A stretch of 64,000 nt of DNA from Paenibacillus lutrae (lineage in GTDB: Bacteria > Bacillota > Bacilli > Paenibacillales > NBRC-103111), in assembly GCF_009757775.1 (NCBI RefSeq), contig NZ_RHLK01000006.1, positions 1 through 64,000 on the forward strand, written 5' to 3'. The position numbers and the translations under genes were made by a program. The notes below the pieces were generated by a model. That model saw only the letters and a program-made list of their open reading frames with translations, did no database searches and was not told where the DNA came from. Position 1 is the stretch's first letter, and every line of letters begins with the position of its first letter. This document shows, piece by piece, positions 25,491-32,582 of this stretch.

Positions 25491-25541
25491 GTCTGTACCC
25501 TCCTGCCGTGCCTTCAACTGACTGCTAACCGGCATTTCTAC

Positions 25542-25560
25542 ATGTTCTATTCAAGAACAT
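25542..25560. promoter_or_regulatory. Palindrome ATGTTCT-N5-AGAACAT
   Basis: A perfect 7-bp inverted repeat with a 5-base centre lies 52-70 bases upstream of the BNR-repeat lipoprotein start, in the interval shared with the divergent metal exporter. It does not fit the Bacillus LexA consensus (CGAAC-N4-GTTCG). The cognate regulator is unknown. Confidence 0.4.
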
Positions 25561-25794
25561 CCGTGCTTCTTTCTTTCTTATTGTAATGAATTTTACCGGC
25601 AGCTTCCACCTTGGCCGCCTTCAAGCGGCTATAAACGGACAAAATGCCCCATACTAAGAAAGTTGTCTCTCCCCAACTTCTTATACCTTCTCCATGTTTT
25701 CGGGAAAAGGTCAACACTGTTTCTCTAGACCCACACGGGTTCTGTCCGTTACGATAGAATTCACCGAAAACTGCTGCACTTGGAGGAAGACGGA

Positions 25795-26664
25795 TTGGAA
25801 GCTTATAACGAACTTAAAGAAGGCGAGCGAGGCGCCTGGACGTCGATTATCGCTTATATCGCGCTGTCCGCGCTCAAATTATGGATCGGCTACACCGCCG
25901 GCTCAAGTGCGCTGACAGCGGACGGATTAAACAATACAACGGATCTTGTCGCATCTATAGCCGTATTAATCGGTTTACGCATATCCAGAAGGCCCCCCGA
26001 CAAGGATCATCCCTATGGTCATTTCCGTGCAGAAACCGTTGCCGCACTCGTCGCCTCCTTCATTATGTTTGCCGTCGGCATACAAGTGTTTGCTCAAGCG
26101 ATCGGATCCTTCGGCGCACCGGTGATTGAGACGCCGGACATGATCGCCGCATGGACAGCCCTTGCTTGTGCAGCCGTTATGTATGGCGTCTACCTTTACA
26201 ATATCCGTCTGGCACGAAAAATCAACAACAAAGCGTTAACAGCCGCCGCCTATGACAATCGTTCCGATGCTTATGTGAGTCTGGCCGCGTTCGCTGGAAT
26301 ACTCGGGGCGCAAATGGGCCTTCCGTGGCTGGATCCATGTACCGCTCTGCTTGTCGCTATCCTGATCTGCAAGACGGCCTGGGGTATTTTTATTGATGCC
26401 GCACATGCGCTTACGGACGGGTTTGACGATACCAAACTGGAATCGTTCAAGAACACGGTAGCCGAGACTCCCGGTGTCGAATCCATCGAAGACCTCAGAG
26501 CACGTGTTCATGGCAACCAGGTGCTTGTGGATGTCGTCATCGTGGTGGACCACCGCTTGAATGTTGCACAAAGCCACGATATTGCGGAGCATGTGGAGAA
26601 ACGGATGTTTAACAAGCACAAGGTCGGGCATGTCCACGTTCATATCGAGCCTTCGAGTTCCTAA
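25795..26664 (+). CDS. Cation diffusion facilitator, probable Mn2+ exporter (MneP/MneS-like)
   Basis: The 289-residue protein has six predicted membrane helices and a C-terminal cytosolic metal-binding domain ending HVHVHIEP. The TM2 metal motif reads TADGLNNTTDLVAS and TM5 reads AAYDNRSDAYVS. Asn/Asp in place of the His common in zinc exporters is the pattern associated with the manganese branch (MntE, MneP), so Mn2+ efflux is inferred. TTG at 25795 is taken as start because GGAGGA sits 7 bases upstream; the preceding in-frame TTG at 25780 overlaps that site. No yybP-ykoY riboswitch is recognised in the leader. Confidence 0.85.
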   Translation: MEAYNELKEGERGAWTSIIAYIALSALKLWIGYTAGSSALTADGLNNTTDLVASIAVLIGLRISRRPPDKDHPYGHFRAETVAALVASFIMFAVGIQVFAQAIGSFGAPVIETPDMIAAWTALACAAVMYGVYLYNIRLARKINNKALTAAAYDNRSDAYVSLAAFAGILGAQMGLPWLDPCTALLVAILICKTAWGIFIDAAHALTDGFDDTKLESFKNTVAETPGVESIEDLRARVHGNQVLVDVVIVVDHRLNVAQSHDIAEHVEKRMFNKHKVGHVHVHIEPSSS

Positions 26665-26694
26665 ATTAGACTCAGGGCGGATACGGATCTGCGC

Positions 26695-26737
26695 AGAAAA
26701 AAACCATCCCGGATTTGCCGCGGGACGGTTTTTTTTA
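26695..26737. terminator. Bidirectional terminator
   Basis: AAAAACCATCCCGG pairs with CGGGACGGTTTTT around TTTGCCG. A and T runs on both sides let it serve the CDF gene (plus) and the convergent cysteine dioxygenase gene (minus). Confidence 0.85.
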
Positions 26738-26765
26738 GACGGCAGCGTAAGCACAGCCCCGGCAA

Positions 26766-27257
26766 TCAGATAACGAAATCCAGCACTTCCAGATAGGGCC
26801 GATAGCTTGTGGTGCCGGACAGGGGAGGGGAATACACATGCAGACTAACCACACGGCCTTCTCCTTCATTGCGCATCTGATGGATTTGGCCTTTCGGCGC
26901 ATACATATATTCTCCCTCAGTCAGAGCTGCCGCCATAAACGGTTCGGGATAACCGGCCCGGTCTAATTCGTACCATACATTCAGCAGCCTTCCCTCTATA
27001 ATTCTGGCGCACCCTGCCGATTGTCCATGGTCGTGGATAGCGGTCTGGCTTCCGGCAGGAATATGGATCGCGATAACCTCCACCTCATCCGTCCGGCAAA
27101 GGACTCTCCTCCCGTAAGGCAGGAGTCCGGGTACGGCACCACATAGGGCGGACAAATCTTTCTCCAGCGGTAAAGATTCCAATGCGGTTCTCAGTTCATT
27201 TAAGGTAGGTCGTTTGATAGCGCCGAATGTTTCACGGATACAGTCTGTGATTTCCAT
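26766..27257 (-). CDS. Cysteine dioxygenase (type I)
   Basis: The 163-residue cupin oxidises cysteine to cysteine sulfinate with O2. The iron ligands are visible in AIHDHGQSAGC (His75, His77) and GQIHQMRN (His126). Cys83 could form the Cys-Tyr crosslink, though in many bacterial enzymes that position is Gly. The C-terminal VVSLHVYSPPL matches the family end. It resembles Bacillus YubC. A sulfurtransferase fragment lies about 250 bp upstream, hinting at a former sulfur-catabolism cluster. Confidence 0.88.
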   Translation of the reverse strand: MEITDCIRETFGAIKRPTLNELRTALESLPLEKDLSALCGAVPGLLPYGRRVLCRTDEVEVIAIHIPAGSQTAIHDHGQSAGCARIIEGRLLNVWYELDRAGYPEPFMAAALTEGEYMYAPKGQIHQMRNEGEGRVVSLHVYSPPLSGTTSYRPYLEVLDFVI

Positions 27258-27380
27258 CCCATGTATGCCTCCTGTTTATCAGCCGTTCTTATTCACTCGA
27301 TAAAGGGAATTGATACAGAGTATGGGCCCTATGCCTGTCTGGTGATGTTTAAAACCTGTTTTTCGAAAAGAAACCTAAAT

Positions 27381-27413
27381 CAAAGACCCGGAATCTATTC
27401 ATTCCGGGTCTTT
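27381..27413 (-). terminator. Intrinsic terminator downstream of the HAD/DeoR operon
   Basis: AAAGACCCGGAAT (27382-27394) and ATTCCGGGTCTTT (27401-27413) form a perfect 13-bp stem. It ends the transcript that carries the HAD phosphatase and the sulfurtransferase remnant. Confidence 0.8.
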
Positions 27414-27505
27414 GTCTGCCTTTCATAGGGGATAACGCTCCGCCGCCGGCCTTACAGCACTCCAGGCGGCAGATGACGCTCCCCGATCGGCCCGGCTTAC
27501 GAACG

Positions 27506-27595
27506 TCAGACACACCAGCTCATCGGTGCGCCTGAACGCTTCGCAAGCCAGGCACTCAGGCTGCCGTCATACATGCGGACACGGGGATTACGCCC
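27506..27595 (-). pseudogene. C-terminal remnant of a rhodanese-type sulfurtransferase
   Basis: Immediately after the HAD gene, in another frame, about 30 codons read DEGRNPRVRMYDGSLSAW then LAKRSGAPMS to a stop at 27506. The R-V-x-x-YDGSxSxW block followed by a Pro-containing tail is the end of tandem-domain thiosulfate/mercaptopyruvate sulfurtransferases. No rhodanese active-site Cys or upstream domain is present; the same frame upstream is simply the antiphase of the HAD gene. It is best read as the leftover of a deleted gene that once neighboured the HAD gene. Confidence 0.6.
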
Positions 27596-27599
27596 TTCA

Positions 27600-28421
27600 T
27601 CAGGCGCCGTGAATCTCCTGCTTCTCTTGGCGACTGAGCCGAAGCACATGATCCACCGCCTCCGCCACAGATGCCGCCGCGCGACTAGCGCCCGCTTTGA
27701 CGTCGTCATGACTGTGCTGCATAACATAACTATGCGGAGTAACAGCGAACATCGGCAAATCGTTGAAAGAATCGCCGATGCACACGGCTTCTTCCGGTCG
27801 TAAACCCAAGTGCTTGAGCAGCAGAGTAAGGCCGGTACCTTTGGAAACACCTGCGGGCATCAGATCCAGACAGTCACGGTCAGAGACTACGGCCTCTACA
27901 TGCCCTTCGAACTTCGAATGCAGTTCCCCCTGCAAGGCTTCAAGCTCACCGATCGGCCCGAAAAGCGAGAACTTGCATACCCCAAGAGTTCCCGCAGCGA
28001 TCTGCCGGGCAACATCCGCGTTAATGAGAACGGGACTCATTTGCCGGTTCTCGTAAGGCGCCGACTGCTTCGTGCTTGCGGGAAGCCGGATAGACTCATC
28101 CGAGCCGCATATGAAGGTCACGAATTCACGTGCGCGAACCGTATCGTAGAGAAGTTCCGCCAGCTCCGGCGAGAAGCTGGATGATGCCAACTTCTCCGAT
28201 TCCAGCGTGTATACAGCCGCGCCGTTCTGAGAGATTCCATACGCCGGTAATGCAATCTCCTCCATAACTTGCTTCATATCCGGGTACATACGGCCCGATG
28301 CCATACACAGCTGAATTCCCTGACTGGCGGCTTCCCGCAATTTAGCAGCATCCGAGCCGGCAACTTGTCTATGATGATTCATTAATGTACCATCGAGGTC
28401 GGTAACGATCAGTTTAATCAT
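27600..28421 (-). CDS. Cof-type HAD-superfamily phosphatase
   Basis: The 273-residue phosphatase has HAD motif I TDLDGTLM (nucleophile Asp near residue 8), motif II in LCMASGRMYPD, Lys motif in PAGVSKGTGLTLLL and motif IV CIGDSFNDLPMF, with a C2B-type cap between. These enzymes hydrolyse sugar phosphates or flavin/pyridoxal phosphates. ATG at 28421 overlaps the stop of the upstream DeoR-family gene by 8 bases (ATGATTAA), so the two are translationally coupled and the substrate may be the regulator's ligand or a related sugar phosphate. Confidence 0.9.
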   Translation of the reverse strand: MIKLIVTDLDGTLMNHHRQVAGSDAAKLREAASQGIQLCMASGRMYPDMKQVMEEIALPAYGISQNGAAVYTLESEKLASSSFSPELAELLYDTVRAREFVTFICGSDESIRLPASTKQSAPYENRQMSPVLINADVARQIAAGTLGVCKFSLFGPIGELEALQGELHSKFEGHVEAVVSDRDCLDLMPAGVSKGTGLTLLLKHLGLRPEEAVCIGDSFNDLPMFAVTPHSYVMQHSHDDVKAGASRAAASVAEAVDHVLRLSRQEKQEIHGA

Positions 28422-29190
28422 GCTGTTCATCCTCTCGTACAATAATCAGCTCTACACCGTGACGCTCAAGCAGCTGGAGCATATCCTCTTCAGGTGCCCG
28501 GTCCGTGACGACAATATCGACATCGTCCAGACTGGCTACCTTGTAAAACATCCGCTTGCCGAATTTGGTATGATCCGCCAGTACAATAACGCGGTCCGCC
28601 CGGCGGATCATTTCGCGCTTGACCGCCCCGTCTTCATCGTGCGGGTAAGTCAAGCCATCGGCCGTAATGCCGCAGGCGCCCAGGAACAACGTATCCGCAT
28701 AATATTCGGATAGCTGTGCCAAAGTCGCGGACCCGCACAAATAGCGGTGCTCGCGTTCGAGCTGCCCGCCAAGCAGATAAACTTGCACGCTTTCTTTATC
28801 CGTGAGCCGGTCCGCAATGTCGATAGAATTGGTGACGATCACATTGTTGCAGCCTGTCATTTGCTCGGCCAGGGTCAGCACCGTCGTTGAAGTGTCCAGG
28901 AATAAATAATGGCCGTCCCGGATTAGTCCGGCAGCCGCCTGTCCGATCATTTTCTTCTCGCTTGAGGAGGTCTGAAGCCGTGTCTTATATACGCCCACAT
29001 CCTTATGAAGGGTGGGTAGTATCGCCCCTCCGCGGGTTCTGACCAGCCAGCCGAGTTCCTCCATCCGGACCAGATCCCGCCTCGCCGTGTCTCTCGATAC
29101 CTGATACAACTCGCATATTTCACGAACCTCCACACGGCGGTGTTCACGCAAGTAGTCCAGAATGGCTTCCATACGTTCTTCCTGATACAT
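28414..29190 (-). CDS. DeoR/GlpR-family transcriptional regulator
   Basis: The 258-residue regulator has an N-terminal winged HTH (VEVREICELYQVSRDTARRDLVRMEE, residues ~20-45, with the DeoR signature) and a C-terminal ISOCOT/DeoR sensor domain, seen in FLDTSTTVLTLAEQM, LLGGQLE and FLGACGITADGLTYPHDED, that binds a phosphorylated sugar. It overlaps and is coupled to the HAD phosphatase. Its own promoter overlaps three helically phased TTRTAAG repeats, so autorepression is a good inference. Confidence 0.9.
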   Translation of the reverse strand: MYQEERMEAILDYLREHRRVEVREICELYQVSRDTARRDLVRMEELGWLVRTRGGAILPTLHKDVGVYKTRLQTSSSEKKMIGQAAAGLIRDGHYLFLDTSTTVLTLAEQMTGCNNVIVTNSIDIADRLTDKESVQVYLLGGQLEREHRYLCGSATLAQLSEYYADTLFLGACGITADGLTYPHDEDGAVKREMIRRADRVIVLADHTKFGKRMFYKVASLDDVDIVVTDRAPEEDMLQLLERHGVELIIVREDEQHD

Positions 29191-29240
29191 CTTCTCCGCC
29201 CCTCTCCTTACAGATACACCAAGCCCAACAACTTACTCAT

Positions 29241-29279
29241 TTATAAGTAATTATAAGCTTTTGTAAGCCAATGAGTCAA
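29241..29279 (-). promoter_or_regulatory. Promoter with three phased TTRTAAG repeats (DeoR/HAD operon)
   Basis: On the minus strand, TTGACT (29279-29274) and TATAAT (29255-29250) are separated by 18 bp. Overlapping the -10 and spacer are three direct repeats TTATAAG, TTATAAG and TTGTAAG starting at 29241, 29251 and 29261, exactly 10 bp apart, so all face one side of the helix. The set lies about 50-77 bp upstream of the regulator's start codon, as expected for an autorepressor operator. Confidence 0.6.
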
Positions 29280-29287
29280 TTAATACG

Positions 29288-29324
29288 TAAAAAAGAGAAC
29301 TTCAGCCACGGCTGGTTCTCTTTA
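29288..29324 (-). terminator. Intrinsic terminator of ldh
   Basis: AGAGAAC and GTTCTCT form the stem with an inner AGCC/GGCT; the minus strand continues with TTTTTTACG. It lies about 70 bases beyond the ldh stop. Confidence 0.8.
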
Positions 29325-29390
29325 TACGGTCCTTATAAGGCAAGTAAGTACTCTTGATAAGTCATTCAAGCTATAATTAGACGAGCTGAT

Positions 29391-30344
29391 TTATAATCGT
29401 TCAGAAATTGATTCAATCATTTCACGGATCTTGTTCCCCGATTTCTGCAGCTGCTTCTCTTCTTCTTCCGTCAAAGGAAGTGTAATAATTTCACGCACGC
29501 CCGTACGGTCTACAATACACGGTACGCCCAGATAAATATCCGACATGTTATGATAGCTCGAAATAAGTGTCGAAACGTTAAGGACTGCGCCTTCGTCACG
29601 AAGGATTGCCGTACAGATCCGGTCAAGCGCTAAAGCAATCGCATAATAGGTAGAGCCTTTAGCTTCAATAATCTGATAAGCTGCATCGCGCGTATTCTCG
29701 AAAATCTCCTTCTTATCGTCTTCGTTCAGTTCCAGCGGCAGTCCTGCAAAATTCGCCAGGCTCCACAGCGGCACCTCTGAATCACCATGCTCGCCGATAA
29801 TCGAAGCATGGATGCTGCGGGGATCTACGTCCAGCTTCTCGCCGATAAGATAGCGGAAACGGGCACTATCCAGCAAGGTGCCTGACCCGATAATGCGGTT
29901 AGACGGCCAACCGGATTTTTTCCAAGTGAAATAGGACATAATGTCTACCGGATTCGTTGCCACCAGCAGAATGCCCGTATCGTTATACTTCATAACTTCT
30001 TCAACAATATGATTGAAAATATCCACGTTACGCTTAAGCAAGTCCAGACGCGTCTCGCCCTGCTTCTGGGCGACTCCGGCGCTTATGATGATAATATCGG
30101 CCCCTGCACAATCCGAATAATCCCCTGCCCACACATCCACTTTTCCTGTAAAAGGCAGCCCGTGGTTCATATCAAGGGCGTCACCCTTGGCCTTGGCCTG
30201 GTTATAATCGATCAGGACAAGCTCAGACATCCGCTCGCGCAGCAGCAATGTATAAGCTGTCGTAGAACCTACTGCTCCTGTACCGATTACTACGATGCGC
30301 GTTTTTTTGCCGCTTTCGTTGCTGACTTTTTCGCTAATAGACAC
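29391..30344 (-). CDS. ldh: L-lactate dehydrogenase
   Basis: The enzyme (317 residues from GTG at 30344) interconverts pyruvate and L-lactate with NADH. It has the Rossmann GTGAVGSTTAY, the substrate-specificity loop AQKQGETRLDLLKRN where Gln marks lactate rather than malate dehydrogenase, ATNPVDIMSYFTWK, GSGTLLDSARFR and the catalytic His in IIGEHGDSEVP. GTG at 30344 is preferred: AAGGAG is 9 bases upstream, whereas an ATG at 30353 abuts the ribosome site. It lies downstream of the c-di-AMP-riboswitch gene, separated by 94 bases with a possible TATAAT of its own, so read-through control is possible but not required. Confidence 0.92.
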   Translation of the reverse strand: MSISEKVSNESGKKTRIVVIGTGAVGSTTAYTLLLRERMSELVLIDYNQAKAKGDALDMNHGLPFTGKVDVWAGDYSDCAGADIIIISAGVAQKQGETRLDLLKRNVDIFNHIVEEVMKYNDTGILLVATNPVDIMSYFTWKKSGWPSNRIIGSGTLLDSARFRYLIGEKLDVDPRSIHASIIGEHGDSEVPLWSLANFAGLPLELNEDDKKEIFENTRDAAYQIIEAKGSTYYAIALALDRICTAILRDEGAVLNVSTLISSYHNMSDIYLGVPCIVDRTGVREIITLPLTEEEEKQLQKSGNKIREMIESISERL

Positions 30345-30438
30345 TATGCTCATCTCCTTTTAGAGAATTTGGGAATTATTATAAATAAATCTGGTATTAA
30401 TTGTAGGCCATGGCCGCTTCAAAAGCAATTCGCCCCTT

Positions 30439-30894
30439 CTATAAGACGACAAAATATGCGCTGCACGCCTCCATTAATGTCGGGATATCCGGCTGGAATA
30501 TCGCACCGGCAAACTCCCCGGAAACGGCCGTTTCACGATTAGCCTTAAGAAGAGGATCCGTAAGCGGCATGCGCTGTGAATTTACGATGATGTCCAGCAC
30601 AGCCATTTCGACCAGTTCCGCTTTGACCGTCCCCCACACTCCCCTGTTCAGCTTAACGGTATTCAGCGCTTCAAGGAGTGTCAGATTTTTGAGCCGGTAC
30701 AGGAATTTCGACCATTTGAGAATATCAAAATGGGTGTCATCCATGGCCATGATACATTCTCCCCAGCCGCTTACTCCGTTTGCAGTCAGTTTAAGCAGTC
30801 CGTATCTGCAGTTCTCCATGACTTCTTTTCTATAGTGAAAAGAGCAGGACGCATGAACCTCAAATAGTTGTATACCCGTAATTCGTTCCTCCAT
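30439..30894 (-). CDS. Lone enolase-superfamily N-terminal (MR/MLE_N-like) domain protein
   Basis: The 151-residue product resembles only the N-terminal capping domain of the mandelate racemase/muconate lactonizing branch. Seen: ITGIQLFEV at the start, GLLKLTANGVSGWGEC near 35, and VKAELVEMAVLDIIVNSQRMP near 95, which matches the A-x-x-EMALWDI-x-GK-x-x-x-x-P pattern. The catalytic TIM barrel is absent: the ORF stops and ldh follows. It is therefore unlikely to be an enzyme by itself. It is the first gene after a c-di-AMP riboswitch. ATG at 30894 has AAGGAG 13 bases upstream. The domain call is by pattern and moderately sure; function is unknown. Confidence 0.65.
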   Translation of the reverse strand: MEERITGIQLFEVHASCSFHYRKEVMENCRYGLLKLTANGVSGWGECIMAMDDTHFDILKWSKFLYRLKNLTLLEALNTVKLNRGVWGTVKAELVEMAVLDIIVNSQRMPLTDPLLKANRETAVSGEFAGAIFQPDIPTLMEACSAYFVVL

Positions 30895-30958
30895 AACTGT
30901 ACGTTCACTCCTTGCAGGTTGTTTAGTAGGCGGGACCCGTAACCACAACCGGAGCCAT

Positions 30959-31210
30959 CAAAAAAGCTCCACCTGGCGCGTCAAGACGCACTATGGGGAG
31001 CTTCGGTCCACACGTACCCGCTAATAGGCCCGCACCTGAATCAAGATGCATGGCAAACAAGCCGGACGAGGATCGTTCTCCCAATAACGCTGACGAGGTT
31101 AGCTGACGGATTCGGGTCTGAGAGTCCCCTACGGAAGCCTTGCTTCCGATTCACCCCACGAATGGTTCCCCCGCTTCTCTAACGAGAATTAAGCGTGAAT
31201 CTATGAAGAA
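30959..31210 (-). ncRNA. ydaO/yuaA-type c-di-AMP riboswitch
   Basis: Read on the minus strand the leader contains the conserved blocks of the ydaO class: CGTTAGAGAAGCGGGGGAAC, then GGGGTGAATCGGAAG, CTTCCGTAGGGGACTCTCAG, ACCCGAATCCGTCAGCTAAC and CTCGTCAGCG. The extended pseudo-symmetric aptamer binds two c-di-AMP molecules and normally switches expression off by terminator formation. Here the aptamer is followed by a clear intrinsic terminator (30960-31003) and then the enolase-N-like gene. Known ydaO targets include potassium uptake and cell-wall hydrolase genes, so this target is unusual. Confidence 0.93.
30960..31003 (-). terminator. Expression-platform terminator of the c-di-AMP riboswitch
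   Basis: AAGCTCC (30964-30970) pairs with GGAGCTT (30997-31003) around an inner GCGTC/GACGC helix, and the minus strand ends in six T residues. It sits between the aptamer and the gene starting at 30894, as an OFF-switch terminator should. Confidence 0.85.
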
Positions 31211-31247
31211 GTTGAACGAATAAGTTGGTTCTGACGGTCTTGTGTGT

Positions 31248-31276
31248 ATATTAACTCTGCCGCCAAAACCTGTAAA
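31248..31276 (-). promoter_or_regulatory. Sigma-A promoter of the riboswitch transcript
   Basis: On the minus strand TTTACA (31276-31271) and TAATAT (31253-31248) are separated by exactly 17 bp. The predicted start near 31241 leaves about 30 nt before the aptamer. Confidence 0.6.
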
Positions 31277-31401
31277 TAACAGACTGGGTTTACAAGAGTC
31301 TGTTTTCTGTCATGAAAACCTGAACATAAGGGTCATGCCTCTGATTATCTCTAAAATCCTCTCCTTTTCTTAATTTTACGCGGAATCTTAAGACTACAAC
31401 C

Positions 31402-31424
31402 AAAAAACCCCGGTTTCCCGGGGT
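31402..31424 (-). terminator. Intrinsic terminator of the DoxX gene
   Basis: CCCCGG (31408-31413) and CCGGGG (31418-31423) form a tight stem, with six T residues following on the minus strand. It lies 30 bases past the DoxX stop. Confidence 0.8.
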
Positions 31425-31452
31425 CTTCGTTACCTTCTTTGTGAAGGAATGT

Positions 31453-31992
31453 TTAGAAGTGTGCGTGTGTCTTGCCTCCGCCTATCGTAGGTGCGTCCTT
31501 GTCGTGATTGCGGAAGTGAAGCATTTTGCGAAGGTATGGAAGGATGTAATAGTCAGCTCCGAATTTACCGGCATTGGCGCCTGCTGCCAGAACCACCACA
31601 CCCAGGAGAATCATCCAAGGATTCGTGCTAACCGTTCCGGCAAACATGAACATGAAGTTCATCATTAATCCGAAGAAGACAGCCGTCGTAGTCAATGCCC
31701 CGAGAAGAAGTCCCAGACCTACCAGAAATTCACCGAATGGAATCGCAAAGTTGATGATTTTAGCATTCGGTAGGGCAAAGTTCTCGATAAAAGCGGTGAA
31801 GGTCGGGTAAACCAGCTCATTAGTCGCTTTATCCATAACCGGCTTAGCCGTTGCATTCTTAAGGAATCCTGTAGCATCAAATCCGCCTGTAATCTTGCCC
31901 CATCCCCCTGTCAGCCAAGCATATCCAAGATATAAACGAAGGATTAATGCAAGACCTGCGGCATAAACGTTTGTTCTTAACCAGTTTAACAT
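31453..31992 (-). CDS. DoxX/DoxD-family membrane protein
   Basis: The 179-residue protein has four predicted helices and the DoxX-type pattern ALILRLYLGYAWLTGGWGKI in TM1, IPFGEFLVGLGLLLGALTT in the middle and a C-terminal MILLGVVVLAAGANAGKFGA. DoxD is the quinone-linked subunit of archaeal thiosulfate:quinone oxidoreductase; most bacterial members are uncharacterised, some tied to sulfur or redox stress. ATG at 31992 follows AAAGGGGAA. It is the last of three minus-strand genes next to Crp/Fnr-type palindromes, though its own TATAAT-like -10 near 32023 suggests separate transcription too. Confidence 0.85.
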   Translation of the reverse strand: MLNWLRTNVYAAGLALILRLYLGYAWLTGGWGKITGGFDATGFLKNATAKPVMDKATNELVYPTFTAFIENFALPNAKIINFAIPFGEFLVGLGLLLGALTTTAVFFGLMMNFMFMFAGTVSTNPWMILLGVVVLAAGANAGKFGADYYILPYLRKMLHFRNHDKDAPTIGGGKTHAHF

Positions 31993-32084
31993 GTGAATGT
32001 TCCCCTTTCGATGTCGAGAGCTCATTATATTGGTTTAAAGATTGGGTTAGCCGTTGTCATTACTATGAAAAGCAGTTCGTGCAA

Positions 32085-32291
32085 TTAAAGCCAGTAAACT
32101 TCAGTCAATCCGCATTCCGCCATTCCCAGTAAATGATCGTTCACAGCGGGAATCTCCGGACCGGCTATAGCTTCCTGTACACAATCAAAGCAGAGGTCCC
32201 TGTAGCCTTCGGGGTGCTGATGAATTTCGCGAGTGCATGTCCGGCATAGCGTCGGGGCTGTATTGTGAAGCTTGAGGAGCATCATGATCAT
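32085..32291 (-). CDS. Small CxxC/CxxC protein (putative zinc ribbon) A
   Basis: The ~68-residue product contains LCRTCTREIHQHPEGYRDLC followed by FDCVQEAIAG, i.e. two CxxC pairs about 16 residues apart, fitting a zinc ribbon or iron-binding knuckle. ATG at 32291 follows GAGAGG; nearby ATGs at 32285 and 32282 are alternatives. A perfect Crp/Fnr palindrome lies 24-39 bases upstream. No named family is recognised. It lies between the second CxxC protein and DoxX. Confidence 0.65.
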   Translation of the reverse strand: MIMMLLKLHNTAPTLCRTCTREIHQHPEGYRDLCFDCVQEAIAGPEIPAVNDHLLGMAECGLTEVYWL

Positions 32292-32314
32292 CTCTTCCTC
32301 TCGTATATTCATAT

Positions 32315-32330
32315 TGTGAATATTTTCACA
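32315..32330. promoter_or_regulatory. Crp/Fnr-type palindrome TGTGA-N6-TCACA (site 1)
   Basis: TGTGAATATTTTCACA is a perfect match to the TGTGA-N6-TCACA consensus used by Bacillus Fnr and other Crp-family regulators. It is centred about 31 bases upstream of the 32291 start codon. No -10 fits an activating -41.5 spacing here; overlap with the promoter would suit repression, or the gene may start further downstream. Confidence 0.65.
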
Positions 32331-32378
32331 TAATTGGCTGTAAAAAAGGAACTTTAGCGGAATCCGCCAGGACGGCTG

Positions 32379-32537
32379 TCAAGATCGGCTGTCGGAGCCG
32401 TCCGTCCCGGAGAAATAAGGTTTCAACCTGCAATCCTCACAAATCCAATGGATCTCGGCTTTCTCTTTCACTTCTGATCCGGACCCGCATTCTGGACATC
32501 TTCTTGGTTCTCCTTGCGGTTGAGTTGTCTCATTCAT
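32379..32537 (-). CDS. Small CxxC/CxxC protein (putative zinc ribbon) B
   Basis: The 52-residue product reads RRCPECGSGSEVKEKAEIHW followed by ICEDCRLKPYF, two CxxC pairs about 17 residues apart, typical of a zinc ribbon. ATG at 32537 has GAAGGTG about nine bases and AAGGAG two bases upstream. An Fnr-class promoter with a perfect palindrome at -41.5 lies upstream, with a predicted 39-base leader. Role unknown; a redox or metal function under low oxygen is an inference from the promoter. Confidence 0.65.
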   Translation of the reverse strand: MNETTQPQGEPRRCPECGSGSEVKEKAEIHWICEDCRLKPYFSGTDGSDSRS

Positions 32538-32582
32538 GGCTCCTTCACCTTCTTTCTTTGTGTGCTGTCTCTTTCTGATTTC

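Noticed and set aside
25537-25794. yybP-ykoY manganese riboswitch ahead of the CDF exporter
   Set aside because: The conserved GGGGAGUA-type loops of that class are not seen; only a separate palindrome is present.
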